Position numbers and translations under genes: made by a program
Assembly (NCBI GenBank): GCA_022071975.1
Contig: JAJVIO010000010.1
Location: 1 to 64,000, forward strand
Reading direction: 5' to 3'
DNA length: 64,000 nucleotides
From: Planctomycetota bacterium
GTDB taxonomy: Bacteria; Planctomycetota; UBA8742; UBA2392
The notes under the pieces: generated by a model
What the model saw: only the letters and a program-made list of their open reading frames with translations
Told to the model about the DNA's origin: nothing
Database searches by the model: none
Shown here: positions 7,923 through 15,905 of the stretch, piece after piece
Layout of the letters: the number at the start of each line of letters is the position of its first letter
Numbering within the stretch: the first letter of the stretch is position 1

Positions 7923-8645
7923 ATGGAAGATGGAACGGCACAGACGACACCCGCTGAAGAACCCGTCAGCGCGCTTACGCGCTGGATGCATCGGCTTTAC
8001 TACCTCTACATGGTGCTGGTGCCGGCGCTTACCATCTTCGGCCTGCTGAACCTCACCGGCGCGCCCGCCGAGTACGTCCACGGCCTGCTGGCTGTGCCCG
8101 TGCTGCACTGGCTGCTCAAGGGCTCGCTGGTGATCGCCGGTATCGCCTACCTCGCCTTCGTCACCGAGCTTGCACGGCCGCCGAAAAGCGCGCTGGTTAC
8201 ACTGCTGCTGATCTGCGACACGCCCGCGCTGGTCTACCTGGGCGCCCTGGCCGGCGGCCCGCCGCAACTCGAGATCCTGGCCTACGACGGCGTGGTGGAG
8301 GCCGCCGCGGCCGTGCTCTCGCTGGTGCCGATCCAGTTCACCGGCTCGGTGCGCATCCCCGCCAAGACCGGCGCCGACATCCCCAAGTCCATGCTGCTGA
8401 TCGCGGCCTTCGCGGCAGGGCCGCTGGCTGTGTTCGGCGCGCTGTTTGCGGGGCTGGCGGCCGAGGGGGCGTGGATCGGCCTCAGCACCATGACGGCCGC
8501 GATCGGCTGGGGCAGCTACAGCTTCTACCGGCTGGTGCGTTACGCGCCGAGCAACCAGGACAACTGGGGCTGGGTCATCTTCGGCATCATGGGGCCGCTG
8601 CTGGGCGGCATCACGTACGGGGTGATCAAAGGCTTGAGCTCTTAG
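7923..8645 (+). CDS. Polytopic membrane protein, unknown function
   Basis: 240 residues with about six hydrophobic segments, for example LYYLYMVLVPALTIFGLL, WLLKGSLVIAGIAYLAFV, VTLLLICDTPALVYLGAL and MLLIAAFAAGPLAVFGALF. The N-terminal 20 residues are polar and probably cytoplasmic. No transporter or enzyme signature was recognised. The start lies only 21 bp from the divergent SEC-C start and has no Shine-Dalgarno. tldD follows 59 bp downstream on the same strand and has its own strong ribosome site. Confidence 0.75.
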   Translation: MEDGTAQTTPAEEPVSALTRWMHRLYYLYMVLVPALTIFGLLNLTGAPAEYVHGLLAVPVLHWLLKGSLVIAGIAYLAFVTELARPPKSALVTLLLICDTPALVYLGALAGGPPQLEILAYDGVVEAAAAVLSLVPIQFTGSVRIPAKTGADIPKSMLLIAAFAAGPLAVFGALFAGLAAEGAWIGLSTMTAAIGWGSYSFYRLVRYAPSNQDNWGWVIFGIMGPLLGGITYGVIKGLSS

Positions 8646-8704
8646 CTGGATTGGCCTTGCCGAGCCGACGGCCGGTCAGGACAATCGTGCCCCAAGGAGA
8701 AGCC

Positions 8705-10159
8705 ATGAGAGCCGAGTGCAACGAAGCCATTGACGCCGCGACCAGCCTGGGCGCCAGCTACGCCGACGTGCGCATCATCAACTACCGCAAGGAAGGCGTG
8801 GCCCTGCGCAACGGCCAGCCCTGCAACCTCTCCAGCAGCGACACGCTGGGCGCCGGCATCCGCGTGATCGTCAACGGCGCATGGGGCTTCGCCAGCACCA
8901 ACCAGGTCACCACCGCCAGCCTGAAAGAGGCCGCCAAACGCGCGGTCGAAATCGCCCGCGCCAGCGCGCAGGTCAAGAAACAGGACGTGCGCCTCGCGCC
9001 CAAACGCGCCACCGAAGACATCTGGTGCACGCCCTTCACCATCGACCCGTTCAAGGTATCGCTGGAAGACAAGCTCGGCCTGCTGCTGAAGATCGACGCC
9101 CTGCTGCGCGCCAAGCCCGAAATCAAGGTCGCCATGGCCAGCATGCAGTTCGCCCGTGAGAAGCAGTGGTACATGGACAACGAGGGCAGTTTCATCGTCC
9201 AGGACCTGCTGCGCTCCGGCGCGGGCTACAGTGCCACGGCCGTCGGCAACGGCGACGTGCAGATCCGCAGCTTTCCGCAAAGCTGGGGCGGCAACCACAA
9301 GTGCATGGGCTACGAGATTGTCACGGCCTACGACATGCTCGGCAATGCGGAGCGCATCCGCGACGAGGCCATCGCGCTGCTGACCGCGCCCGAGTGCCCC
9401 AGCGGCAAGATGGATTTGATTCTCGACGGCCCGCAGCTTGCCTTGCAGATCCATGAAAGCGTCGGCCACGCCAACGAGCTCGACCGCGTGTTCGGCTTCG
9501 AGGCGAATTATGCCGGCCGTTCGTTCATGCTGCCCGAGCTGCATAACGCCAAGGGCGGCTTCAAGTACGGCAGCGAGCACGTAAACCTGGTGGCCGACTG
9601 CACTGTGCCGGGCGGGCTCGCGACCATCGGCTATGACGACGACGGCGTGCGCGCCGAGCGCTTTCATGTGGTGCAGAACGGCATCCACCGCGACTGGTTT
9701 ACCACGCGGGAAACTGCGCCGCTGGTTGATCGGCCGCACAGCAACGGCTGCAACCGCGCGGATGGCTTCAGCAACATCCCGATCACGCGCATCCCGAACC
9801 TGAGCCTGATGCCGGGCGACTGGAGCTATGAGGACCTGATCGCGGACACCAAGGACGGCATCATCATGGAGGTCAACAAGAGCTGGAGCATCGACCAGAT
9901 GCGCTTGAACTTCCAGTTCGGCACGGAGATAGGCCGCGTGATCAAGAACGGCAAGATCACGGGGATCGTGAAGAACCCGAACTACCAGGGGAACACGCCG
10001 GAGTTCTGGGGCGCCTGCGACGCAATCTGCAACCAGGACCACTGGGACCTGTGGGGCGTAATCAACTGCGGCAAAGGCCAACCGGGCCAAACAGCAGAAA
10101 TGTCCCACGGCGGAGCACCGACAAGGTTCAGGGGCATCGAGGTGGGCATTCGCGGCTAG
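8705..10159 (+). CDS. tldD: TldD/PmbA-family metalloprotease, TldD-like
   Basis: 484 residues, normal for TldD. The zinc site HESVGH is at residues 250-255, inside QIHESVGHANELDR, a hallmark of TldD. TldD with TldE/PmbA forms a heterodimer that trims unfolded peptides and matures some antibiotics and antitoxins. The C-terminal GKGQPGQTAEMSHGG is also family-typical. AAGGAG precedes the ATG by a good distance, so the long N-terminal extension to 8471 is rejected. No tldE/pmbA gene lies next to it in this window, so the partner must be elsewhere or absent. Confidence 0.93.
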   Translation: MRAECNEAIDAATSLGASYADVRIINYRKEGVALRNGQPCNLSSSDTLGAGIRVIVNGAWGFASTNQVTTASLKEAAKRAVEIARASAQVKKQDVRLAPKRATEDIWCTPFTIDPFKVSLEDKLGLLLKIDALLRAKPEIKVAMASMQFAREKQWYMDNEGSFIVQDLLRSGAGYSATAVGNGDVQIRSFPQSWGGNHKCMGYEIVTAYDMLGNAERIRDEAIALLTAPECPSGKMDLILDGPQLALQIHESVGHANELDRVFGFEANYAGRSFMLPELHNAKGGFKYGSEHVNLVADCTVPGGLATIGYDDDGVRAERFHVVQNGIHRDWFTTRETAPLVDRPHSNGCNRADGFSNIPITRIPNLSLMPGDWSYEDLIADTKDGIIMEVNKSWSIDQMRLNFQFGTEIGRVIKNGKITGIVKNPNYQGNTPEFWGACDAICNQDHWDLWGVINCGKGQPGQTAEMSHGGAPTRFRGIEVGIRG

Positions 10160-10644
10160 TTATGGCACGGCCGCCTCGGCCAATGCTTCGTCCTTTAGGA
10201 AAATGCGGACGCACTCCAGCGTAAACCTTGAATCGGCAGTCAGGCGCGGAGCGCGGTAACAAATATTAGCCCCCAGCATGAGCTGGGGGTCCCGGTGTTG
10301 CGAGACAGCCAAGGCGCGGAGCGCCGACACACTCGCCGCGTGGCCGCAAGGCTGTCCGGCGGCAAGCCGCCGTTGTGCCGGCGCTCCGCGCCTTCACAAA
10401 CTCTCGCCGAGTAAACCCCCAGCTTACGCTGGGGGCTAACCTTGTGGGCCTGCTCCGCAGGCCTCAAAGGCAGCTGCTGCTTCTAAGCTACGCAGAATTA
10501 AACGCCTCTCCCGTGTCTGCCGGCTGCGAGGCTGGCAGTGCGGCTCGCGCGACAACGCTGTACCTCGGTGTTGCCTGTCTCGCAGGCTCTCGATTCATGC
10601 GTCCACGAGATTGACGCAAGTCCCAACTCTGCGATCATTGAGGG
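10160..10644. other. Intergenic region occupied by a mirror-symmetric hairpin array
   Basis: 485 bases without a convincing gene. Most of it (10243-10463) is an array of palindromes described in the next entry. The flanks show nothing further except a weak extended -10 (TGCGATCAT) before the gene at 10645. Confidence 0.7.
10243..10463. repeat. Compound palindromic element with repeated GGCGC-GGA-GCGCC hairpins
   Basis: In order: a GGCGC/GCGC hairpin with loop GGA (10243), arms CCCCCAGC/GCTGGGGG with loop ATGA (10270-10289), GGCGC/GCGCC with loop GGA (10313-10325), CGGCGGC/GCCGCCG (10357-10372), GGCGC/GCGCC with loop TCC (10380-10392), CCCCCAGC/GCTGGGGG with loop TTAC (10416-10435), and GGCCTGC/GCAGGCC with loop TCC (10447-10463). 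The order is roughly mirrored about the centre. TTAG precedes the first CCCCCAGC arm and CTAA follows the last, so these are head-to-head TTAG-headed hairpins. The same design occurs at 12238-12485. Confidence 0.8.
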
Positions 10645-11355
10645 ATGACTCCAGAAGCCCGAGATAATCTGTTCCGTACTGCGAAGGTCGCCGTCATCGT
10701 GATGGCGATAGGGAGTGTGTTCCTGATCCCCTTCTGGTGGACGTTCGGCCCGGCGATTCAACACAGCATCGAACATCCCGAGACAACCGTGGAGTCGCGA
10801 TCTGACATTGATCGACTCCCATCGCACGTGGAACGTTTGGCAGGTCCAACTCTGAGCAACGAGGACCTGGAGTATTTAGCGCAACGAGTTGCCGTCACGG
10901 AGTTGGACCTCGGTGACAAATCAATCGTGACGGATGATGGAATGCGTCACGTTGCCAGGATCAGAGGGCTCAATCACCTGAGCCTGTACCGAACGAACGT
11001 CACTGACGCTGGAATCCGCCACTTGCGCAAGACGCCCCTTGAGTACATCAACTTGTGGGAAACCCAGATTGGCGACAAAAGCCTTGGCTACATTGCGGAG
11101 ATGGGTTCGATGAAGCAGTTGCAGATCAAGGCCTGCAGCCGCGTGACGGACGCTGGCGTTGCCAAGCTGGCGCCGCTGGAAGACCTCTGGATGGTGAATC
11201 TGTCCGGCTGCTCTCGAATTACCGACAAGTCTATCCGCACGCTCACGCACATGCCGTCAGTGTCGTTCATTCAAGTTTTTGACTGTCCCAAGCTCACGGA
11301 TGCCGCGATCGACGAGTTCCTTGCGGCCGTTCCCAACCGCGAAGTCCATCGCTGA
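10645..11355 (+). CDS. Membrane-anchored leucine-rich repeat protein
   Basis: 236 residues. Residues about 14-34 (VAVIVMAIGSVFLIPFWWTF) form one membrane segment, leaving the rest outside. From about residue 85 there are four or five LRR units of the cysteine-containing type: VTELDLGDKSIVTDDGMRHV, LNHLSLYRTNVTDAGIRHL, and later ones ending CSRVTDAGVAKL and CSRITDKSIRTL. Such LRRs usually mediate protein binding and are abundant in Planctomycetota. A short GAGGG is directly before the ATG. Partner unknown. Confidence 0.8.
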   Translation: MTPEARDNLFRTAKVAVIVMAIGSVFLIPFWWTFGPAIQHSIEHPETTVESRSDIDRLPSHVERLAGPTLSNEDLEYLAQRVAVTELDLGDKSIVTDDGMRHVARIRGLNHLSLYRTNVTDAGIRHLRKTPLEYINLWETQIGDKSLGYIAEMGSMKQLQIKACSRVTDAGVAKLAPLEDLWMVNLSGCSRITDKSIRTLTHMPSVSFIQVFDCPKLTDAAIDEFLAAVPNREVHR

Positions 11356-11410
11356 TTCCCGCGTCGCGTGCAGATCGCCGCCGTAGGCTCCCTCCGAACG
11401 CGCTGAAATC

Positions 11411-11444
11411 GGTGGGGACTTCCACTGTGCCGACGCTCCGCGCC
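11411..11444. repeat. Solo fragment of the compound palindromic element
   Basis: A 34-base stretch here matches 12452-12485, the right end of the large element, with only a few differences. It keeps GGTGGGG, CTTCCACTGTGC and the GCGCC hairpin arm. It lies in the 210-bp gap between two small membrane protein genes and appears to be a decayed copy. Confidence 0.7.
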
Positions 11445-11553
11445 GTACTTTATTCGTGGCTGGCTGCGCCTCTCCTTCCGGCATGGGCGGGATGTCAATG
11501 CCGATGTTCCATTCGCATCTGGGGTTTGTAGCCGCACCCGCGAGAAGCCGGGC

Positions 11554-11559
11554 TAACAT
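11554..11559 (+). promoter_or_regulatory. -10-like TAACAT six bases before a start codon
   Basis: TAACAT followed by six bases and ATG at 11566. This spacing would put transcription initiation at the A of the start codon, a leaderless arrangement. No Shine-Dalgarno is present. Confidence 0.4.
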
Positions 11560-11565
11560 GATCCC

Positions 11566-12189
11566 ATGGCGCATGATCCTCAGTGGGCAGTTCGGTTGTT
11601 GAAGCGAGGGCTGAAGGCGGTCGCAGCGCTTGTCCTACTGCTCGTTGTGCTTGGCATCGTCTGGCTGCTGCTGCCGGAAGGGCCTGCGGAAACTGAGCTT
11701 CACATCAGCACGAACGCGACTGCATTTTTAGACGGTCGCGAGCTGGGCACGGGCGAGATTCTGCTGGATGACTCGAAGTTGCGAGCGGGCGGGACGGTCG
11801 TAAACGCGGGTAGCGAACTGAGCAACGTTGCCACGAAGCTCTTTCCCGCTGAGGAGTTCCGCGGTCCGTTCATGGTGGAAGCGCACTCCATGCCGCGCCA
11901 CACGGCCGGATACGAGTGCTATCTCCGCCGGGGCCAAGCCTGGCGCGTCGTGCGCGTGTGGATTTTCCAGATTGAAGATGCCCAGTGGCTCGCCGTGCCG
12001 ATTGAGTTTCACGACAGCAAGGGCCGCGTGCATACCAACTGCACGGAGTCAGAGTGCGCCACCGGATGGTCGTTGATGCGAAGCCTGCTGAAACGCCGCA
12101 CACACACAGTTCGTGCAACGGTCGCTGTGATTGACGGCGACTTCCCCGGCGATGGCGAAATCCGCGTCGGGCCGATCGAGATTCGGTGA
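11566..12189 (+). CDS. Membrane-anchored hypothetical protein
   Basis: 207 residues. One membrane segment at about residues 18-36 (AVAALVLLLVVLGIVWLLL) after a basic N-terminus, so the bulk is probably periplasmic. The soluble part contains four cysteines, two of them in NCTESEC, which could form a disulfide. No known domain was recognised. The start at 11566 is chosen because a -10-like TAACAT lies six bases upstream. Its neighbours are flanked by palindromic elements on both sides, so it is not in an obvious operon. Confidence 0.65.
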   Translation: MAHDPQWAVRLLKRGLKAVAALVLLLVVLGIVWLLLPEGPAETELHISTNATAFLDGRELGTGEILLDDSKLRAGGTVVNAGSELSNVATKLFPAEEFRGPFMVEAHSMPRHTAGYECYLRRGQAWRVVRVWIFQIEDAQWLAVPIEFHDSKGRVHTNCTESECATGWSLMRSLLKRRTHTVRATVAVIDGDFPGDGEIRVGPIEIR

Positions 12190-12237
12190 TCCGCGTCCGT
12201 ATCGCAAACAGCATTCTGTAGCCTCTGTTCGGCCTTT

Positions 12238-12485
12238 GGCGCGGAGCGCCAATACAGTGGAAGCCCACACCGACCGCCTCTGGCGGTCGGTGTGGGTTAA
12301 CTGACCCCCTGGAGACCAGGCGCGGAGCGCCGGCACACTCGCGGCCTTCGGCCGCGAGACACGGACGAGGGCGTCCGTGCCACCCTGTATCGGCGCTCCG
12401 CGCCTCGGAATACTTGCCGATCTTCACCCCCACCGACAGCCGTGGGCTGTCGGTGGGGGCTTCCACTGTGCTGGCGCTCCGCGCC
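12238..12485. repeat. Mirror-image array of eight hairpins, seven with three-base loops
   Basis: Hairpins in order: 12238-12250 (GGCGC, loop GGA), 12264-12296 (15-bp stem, loop TCT), 12319-12331 (GGCGC, loop GGA), 12338-12358 (9-bp stem, loop TTC), 12361-12378 (7-bp stem, loop AGGG), 12392-12404 (GGCGC, loop TCC), 12427-12459 (15-bp stem, loop GTG) and 12473-12485 (GGCGC, loop TCC). Hairpins 1, 2 and 3 mirror 8, 7 and 6, so the 248 bp form one large inverted repeat. No protein is encoded. It looks like a non-autonomous mobile element or a head-to-head pair of them. Confidence 0.85.
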
Positions 12486-12506
12486 TGACTGCCACGCTGG
12501 GTTGGG

Positions 12507-12616
12507 GACTGTCCCGGAACGGGACTGTCCCCGTTTTGGACACTCTTGCGTTGGCCGACTTCGGGGACAGTCCCCAATCCACCTTTGCCAAGGCTTCGGC
12601 GGGCTGGCTGAGGGGA
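12507..12616. repeat. GGGGACAGTCCCC palindrome cluster
   Basis: A hairpin of GGGGACTGTCCC against GGGACTGTCCCC near 12508-12532, an exact GGGGACAGTCCCC at 12563-12575, and a variant GGGGACAGTCCTC near 12612. Further exact copies lie at 13791-13803 and 13810-13822. A separate REP-like family confined here to 12.5-13.9 kb. Confidence 0.7.
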
Positions 12617-12708
12617 CAGTCCTCTGACGATGTTGCCGCTGTACCCTGCGGAGCGTCCCTGCCGCTTGCTCGAGCATTCGCTCGCTTACGCTTCGGGCTT
12701 GTTGCTGC

Positions 12709-12714
12709 TCTAAT
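12709..12714 (+). promoter_or_regulatory. -10-like TCTAAT six bases before a start codon
   Basis: TCTAAT differs from consensus at one base and is followed by six bases and ATG at 12721. No Shine-Dalgarno is present. This suggests a leaderless transcript. Confidence 0.4.
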
Positions 12715-12720
12715 GCGGGC

Positions 12721-13680
12721 ATGGCTAAGGGGTTCTTTACTCAGGGTGTTGCTGTGCTGTTTGAGAAGGCGCCTTCTCGGGCGGCCTTGCGGGCGGCTTT
12801 GGAGCCTGCCTTTGAAATCGCCCGTGAAGACGATGGCGGCGACGGCTGGGCCCAGGGCTCGGACGGCCTGATCGTCACCTATCGGCCGGACGTCAACGGC
12901 TACGTCAACGTGGACGTGGTGCACCGCCCGTGGCCCGACCACATGGGCGACCCCACCAAAGAGCCCGAGCTGTTCGGCGCCTGGACCTTCGGCCACTTCG
13001 GCCCCTTCGCCTTCCCCGGCAACCTCGAGCGCGCGGCCGAGCAAAACCTGACCTGGGAGCACGCGGGCAAGGACGTCAAGAAACACACCGCCTTCGTGCG
13101 CGTGCGGCTCAGCTATATCTTCGGCGCGGGCGGCGACGCCCCGGTGATGCCGGCTGACTGCGACGCGCTGGATGAGCTGAACTTCGTGTACGGCATCGCT
13201 GCCAGGCTGGTGCAGATGCCCGGCGCGATCGCGATGTTCAACCCGGGCGGCGAGGTTCTGACCACCGGCGAAATGCTCGAACGTTCATTGAAGTGGGCGG
13301 CCGAGCACGAGCTGCAGCCCTTGGACGTGTGGGCCAACATCCGCATCTTCCAGGTGGACGACGAGTGGACGCTGATGGACACGGTCGGCCACGCGCAGTT
13401 CGACCTGCCTGACCTGGAGGCCGTGTTCAAGCAGTCCGAGAAAGACCCGAACGAGGTCGCCGCCCTGCTGCGCAACATTACGAGTTATCTGCTTGAGCAA
13501 GGGCCGGTGATCCAGGACGGCCACACAGTGGATGGCCCCGATGGCGCGGCCTGGGGCGTGCACGCCTTCAGGGATGCACTCAGCAGCCCGCCGCGCGACG
13601 TGCTGTGCCTGGTGCCCACGGAAGGCGATGAGCCCCCGGAGCTGGTGTTCGACCGCGGCGAGGATGTGGAAGAGGAGTAG
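12721..13680 (+). CDS. Hypothetical cytoplasmic protein, possibly DUF4261-like
   Basis: 319 residues, soluble, acidic at the C-terminus (EDVEEE). The middle has conserved-looking stretches VHRPWPDHMGDPTKEPELFG and WTFGHFGPFAFPGNLERA. This recalls DUF4261-type proteins, but the match is from memory and tentative. No catalytic motif was identified. Gene density drops on both sides because of palindromic repeats, so no operon partner is evident. Initiation is probably from the ATG at 12721 without a Shine-Dalgarno. Confidence 0.6.
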   Translation: MAKGFFTQGVAVLFEKAPSRAALRAALEPAFEIAREDDGGDGWAQGSDGLIVTYRPDVNGYVNVDVVHRPWPDHMGDPTKEPELFGAWTFGHFGPFAFPGNLERAAEQNLTWEHAGKDVKKHTAFVRVRLSYIFGAGGDAPVMPADCDALDELNFVYGIAARLVQMPGAIAMFNPGGEVLTTGEMLERSLKWAAEHELQPLDVWANIRIFQVDDEWTLMDTVGHAQFDLPDLEAVFKQSEKDPNEVAALLRNITSYLLEQGPVIQDGHTVDGPDGAAWGVHAFRDALSSPPRDVLCLVPTEGDEPPELVFDRGEDVEEE

Positions 13681-13844
13681 GGATGGGGGAGCAAGGTTGT
13701 AGGTGGTAGGTGGCAGGTTGTAGGGGGAAGGCCGGGATTCAGCCGTAGACCCCATGCCCAAAGCCCCAAGCCCTGCGCGCTTCCGAGGACGGGGACAGTC
13801 CCCAAAAGCGGGGACAGTCCCCTGCCCTGGACAGTCCCCCTGGC
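13681..13844. repeat. Two short 7-base-period arrays and two GGGGACAGTCCCC palindromes
   Basis: At 13695-13727 the heptamers GGTTGTA, GGTGGTA, GGTGGCA and GGTTGTA follow each other, then GGGGG. At about 13750-13776 CCCCATG, CCCAAAG, CCCCAAG and CCCTGCG also repeat every seven bases. Exact GGGGACAGTCCCC palindromes follow at 13791 and 13810. The segment lies between convergent genes. Confidence 0.75.
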
Positions 13845-14489
13845 CTACCGGTGCAGCAGCTTGAAGGCGTGGGTCCAGCTTCCGGATTTCAGGCCGTGCA
13901 GCACCCAGGTCAGGCACATGGCCTCGAGGTAGCGCGAACTCTCGATGCCGCCGATGTCCACGGTCTCCCAGCCGAAGTCTTTCAGCAGTTGCGTGGTCTT
14001 GCCTTTGGCCGCTTCGTCGTTGCCGGCGATGAACATGGTGGGCGGCCCGCCGGCCAATTCGGGCTTGAACATCAGGGCGTTGCCCACGGTGTTGAAACAC
14101 TTCACTACGCGCGCGCCCGGCACGGCCTTCTGCACGTGCTCGCCCAGGCTGTCGTAGCCCGCGATCGCCAGCTTGGGCGGCATGCCGCCGCTGAAGTCGA
14201 GCGGGTTGGTGGCGTCCCACAGCAGCTTGCCTTCCAGGTTGCGCGCGCCGCTCTGGGCCAGCACAGCCTCGGCCGCGGTGCCCAGCGTGGCCAGCACAAT
14301 GATTTCGCCGAACTTCGCTGCGTCTTCGAACGTGCCCTCAGAGGCCTTCTTTCCGGCCTTGGCGACCCATGCCTTGGCCTTTTCGCCACCCGCCTTGCGC
14401 GAGCCCATCTTCACTTCGTGGCCGAGCGCGATGAAACCATTGCCCAGGGCGACGCCAACGTCGCCGGTGCCGAGAATGCCGATTTTCAT
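13845..14489 (-). CDS. NADP(H)-binding oxidoreductase, F420-dependent NADP reductase-like
   Basis: 214 residues. The N-terminus MKIGILGTGDVGVALGNGF is a Rossmann fold with GxGxxG, and MGSRKAGGEKAKAW resembles the phosphate-binding part for NADP. ATNPLDFSGGMPP and KCFNTVGN match the NpdG/F420-dependent oxidoreductase fold that also includes STEAP-like reductases. In bacteria without F420 such proteins are of unknown substrate. GGGGA lies seven bases upstream of the ATG. It converges on the gene at 12721 across repeat sequence. Confidence 0.82.
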   Translation of the reverse strand: MKIGILGTGDVGVALGNGFIALGHEVKMGSRKAGGEKAKAWVAKAGKKASEGTFEDAAKFGEIIVLATLGTAAEAVLAQSGARNLEGKLLWDATNPLDFSGGMPPKLAIAGYDSLGEHVQKAVPGARVVKCFNTVGNALMFKPELAGGPPTMFIAGNDEAAKGKTTQLLKDFGWETVDIGGIESSRYLEAMCLTWVLHGLKSGSWTHAFKLLHR

Positions 14490-14603
14490 GGTTTTCCCCT
14501 TTCGCAGTGAAGGCAGAAACGGCGGATGCGCGGCCGTCTATTCCGTCACAATTTATGCTAGGCGGAAATCGCCTCGGGGGCCATGCTGGACGTGGAGGGA
14601 ACC

Positions 14604-14828
14604 ATGGCAAGCGACGAAGTGAACGCGTTGAAGGACATCGCGAGCAAGATCGACGAACTGGGCGATGTGGGGCGCGAGATCGACAACCTGAAGCGCGCCG
14701 TCGAGGCCCTGACCAGCGAACTGAAGGAAGTGCGCAAGTTTCAGGTGATGAAGGACGTGCTGGACGACACCAACGACAACCTGGCCAAAATCGCCGAAGA
14801 GCTGCGCAAGATCCGCGAGAAGGGGTAA
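14604..14828 (+). CDS. Small coiled-coil protein
   Basis: 74 residues beginning MASDEVNALKDIASKIDEL. The whole sequence has heptad spacing of hydrophobic residues (IASKIDEL, EIDNLKRAVEALTSELKEV, LAKIAEELRKI), indicating a coiled coil that probably oligomerises. The start at 14604 is preferred over the ATG at 14583 because GGAGGGA lies three bases upstream. No domain name is known to me. A GC-rich hairpin follows the stop. Confidence 0.7.
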   Translation: MASDEVNALKDIASKIDELGDVGREIDNLKRAVEALTSELKEVRKFQVMKDVLDDTNDNLAKIAEELRKIREKG

Positions 14829-14832
14829 TGCA

Positions 14833-14862
14833 AACCGGGGCGGCTGCTGCCTGCCCCGGTCC
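14833..14862 (+). terminator. Hairpin after the coiled-coil gene
   Basis: Arms ACCGGGGC and GCCCCGGT surround a loop of about 11-12 bases just after the stop. No clear T run follows, so terminator function is uncertain. Confidence 0.4.
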
Positions 14863-14931
14863 GTTCCGTTCGGCGTCGGGCTGATACCACGACGATGACA
14901 TCTCTTTGGTTTGCGCGTCTTCTAACTGCCT

Positions 14932-15005
14932 CACGCGAAGGCGCGAAGAACTGCTTGAAACAGGCCTTCGCTTCGCGATCTTCGCGCCCTTTGCGTCTTC
15001 GCGTG
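14932..15005. repeat. Inverted pair of 9-base-period arrays
   Basis: Left arm: CACGCGAAG and GCGCGAAGA. Right arm from 14971: CTTCGCGAT, CTTCGCGCC, CTTTGCGTC and TTCGCGTG. The two arms are complementary in type and enclose about 20 bases. The element sits in the 224-bp gap between the coiled-coil gene and the convergent secreted-protein gene. Confidence 0.7.
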
Positions 15006-15052
15006 TCGCAGTGGATGAGTGCACAAACCCAAGGAAGTAAACCGCATCGGTA

Positions 15053-15682
15053 CTACTTCGCGTTGAGTTGCGCGACAGCCGGCGGGAACTCAACGGCGTC
15101 GAACTGCTCAAGCGTGCGCGGGAAACAGATTTCTTCGCCGTTGATCTGCACGGTTACCGTCACATCGCGCTGGTACTTGAGCAACAGGCCCGGGCACTTC
15201 ACATCGAACCAGTAACGCTCGATGGTGCCCTCGCGCTCGACCACCGCCAGCTCGGCCGCGCGGGTTTCGCCGCCGACCTCGAGCTCGACGCGTTCTGTTG
15301 CGACATCGACGGCAGGCAGGCGCGGGCACAGGAACTCGGCGACGCGCTGCCAGGGCAGCTCTTCCTGCCAGGTGACGGGGTAGAGCTCGACGCCGCTTGC
15401 GCTGACGATTGCCACCTGGTGGGTGAACTCGAGCGTCACGCCGTCTTCGCCCAGGGCCACCACGTTCGCGCTCTGGCGCTTGTGCACCTGTTCGCCCAGC
15501 ACGCGCAGGCTGGTGGCGTGGTCCCAGGCGAAGGTCTGGCCCACGGCCAGGGAGTCCTTGAGCTGGTCGACAGACCAGGGTGAAAAGACGGGCTGCTCGA
15601 TGGCTTGGTCTTCGGCTTGGGCGGTGGTGACGATGGTGAGGGAAAGCAGCAGAACGGACAGGATGATGAGTGGGGATTTCAT
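15053..15682 (-). CDS. Secreted hypothetical protein
   Basis: 209 residues with a clear signal peptide (MKSPLIILSVLLLSLTIVTTAQA, cleavage expected after AQA). The mature part is beta-rich with YWFDVKCPGLLLKYQR and two cysteines near residues 118 and 161. No known domain was recognised. GGAGG is well placed before the start. A short neighbour relation to threonine synthase (223 bp upstream on the same strand) is unlikely to be functional because hairpin repeats separate them. Confidence 0.7.
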   Translation of the reverse strand: MKSPLIILSVLLLSLTIVTTAQAEDQAIEQPVFSPWSVDQLKDSLAVGQTFAWDHATSLRVLGEQVHKRQSANVVALGEDGVTLEFTHQVAIVSASGVELYPVTWQEELPWQRVAEFLCPRLPAVDVATERVELEVGGETRAAELAVVEREGTIERYWFDVKCPGLLLKYQRDVTVTVQINGEEICFPRTLEQFDAVEFPPAVAQLNAK

Positions 15683-15832
15683 GGAGCCTCCGGTTTGGTG
15701 TTTGCGCTACACCGGAGACCTTAGCTGATACGCACAGCCACGCGAAGGACCGATTCTCTCATACTTCGCGTTTACGCAATACTGGTTTTGCGCTGACGGA
15801 CCGGCAAAGGGGCGGAGTGCAACCGCGAAGAA

Positions 15833-15879
15833 CCGCCAAGGGCCGCGAAGAACCAGCACTTTGCGGTTCTTTGCGGCCC
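15833..15879. repeat. 10-base-period array folding into a 15-bp hairpin
   Basis: Units ACCGCGAAGA, ACCGCCAAGG and GCCGCGAAGA repeat every ten bases. The part 15840-15854 pairs with 15865-15879 around a ten-base loop (arms begin GGGCCGCGAAG). It lies 27-66 bases past the threonine synthase stop and might double as its terminator, although no T run is seen. Confidence 0.65.
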
Positions 15880-15905
15880 TTCACAGTTAGAAGCGGCGCA
15901 GCGCG

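Larger units (their letters stand above)
12190..12720. other. Intergenic region filled with palindromic elements
   Basis: 531 bases with no supported gene. It contains the eight-hairpin element (12238-12485), then three copies of a GGGGACAGTCCCC-type palindrome (12507-12616), and ends with a TCTAAT box just before the next start. Confidence 0.75.

Noticed and set aside
8642-10108. 488-residue open frame antisense to tldD
   Set aside because: Shadow frame of tldD, which has HESVGH and a strong ribosome site.
10375-10614. 79-residue frame in the 10.2-10.6 kb intergene
   Set aside because: It runs through hairpin arrays and has no ribosome site or protein-like features.
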